Below, one piece after another: positions 21,130 to 21,171 of a stretch of DNA of 21,171 nucleotides (position 1 is its first letter; every line of letters begins with the position of its first letter). The notes under the pieces are model-generated. The model saw only the letters and a list, made by a program, of their open reading frames with translations, was not told where the DNA came from and made no database searches. The position numbers and the translations under genes are program-made. This DNA comes from Acholeplasmataceae bacterium UBA6190 (GTDB taxonomy: Bacteria > Bacillota_I > Bacilli_A > Acholeplasmatales > Acholeplasmataceae): NCBI GenBank assembly GCA_002422045.1, contig DITG01000024.1:1-21171 (forward strand). Reading direction: 5' to 3'.

Positions 21130-21171
21130 TTGTCTATACTCCCTCAAACTTTTTTGAGTGGGAAAGATTTT

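Noticed and set aside
21140..21161. CTCAAA/TTTGAG hairpin at the right edge, considered as a terminator or ribosome-site sequestering element
   Set aside because: The stem has only 6 bp, there is no T-run in either direction, and the window ends before its context can be judged.

Overview
The window (about 21 kb, moderately low G+C) looks like chromosomal DNA of a wall-less or Firmicutes-related low-GC bacterium. An environmental Mollicutes-type lineage such as Izemoplasmatales or Acholeplasmatales is my best guess, by inference only. TGA is used as a stop (for example in the ATGA stop/start overlaps at 738-741, 15386-15389 and 19712-19715) and tryptophan is TGG, so this is the standard bacterial code and not that of Mycoplasma. 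Ribosome binding sites are strong and Firmicutes-like (GGAGG, GAGGT), promoters are sigma-A-like and often have an extended -10, and intrinsic terminators are clear. I see no tRNA, rRNA, CRISPR array, insertion sequence or phage gene.

Left part (1-3691, all minus strand): a VTT-domain membrane protein, an alpha/beta-hydrolase and an S51-type peptidase form one operon (2187 down to 64) ending in a hairpin at 1-33. To its right an APH-fold phosphotransferase gene is followed by a small exported protein whose best start appears to be a non-canonical ACG, ending in a hairpin at 2244-2270. A LacI-family repressor gene diverges from the kinase at 3693.

Centre (3693-11849, plus strand): the repressor gene is followed by two large surface-protein genes. 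The first encodes a membrane-anchored protein with a concanavalin-like domain, a degenerate half barrel and a complete glycerophosphodiester phosphodiesterase (GDPD) domain. The second encodes a 1349-residue lipoprotein alternating six DUF5011-type Ig-like domains with five carbohydrate-binding-like domains. Two identical CG-centred palindromes, typical LacI-family operators, lie 55 bp apart just upstream of the first gene. A related palindrome sits in the same position relative to the promoter of a GH16 beta-glucanase at 17381. This suggests a small glycan-responsive regulon.

Right part (11869-21129): a minus-strand operon encodes a cytosolic GDPD and a deoxynucleoside kinase, followed by a CPA1-type cation/proton antiporter. 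Next come a GH20 hexosaminidase gene translationally coupled to a GNAT acetyltransferase gene, and divergent from them the GH16 enzyme. The end of the window holds a tightly packed minus-strand run of five genes: two small membrane proteins, a methyltransferase, another membrane protein and an endonuclease I lipoprotein with three C-terminal membrane spans. Its promoter is probably outside or at the right edge.

Overall theme: capture and breakdown of environmental polymers. Glycans are served by GH16, GH20 and carbohydrate-binding repeats, glycerophosphodiesters by two GDPDs, and possibly DNA by the surface nuclease and the nucleoside kinase.
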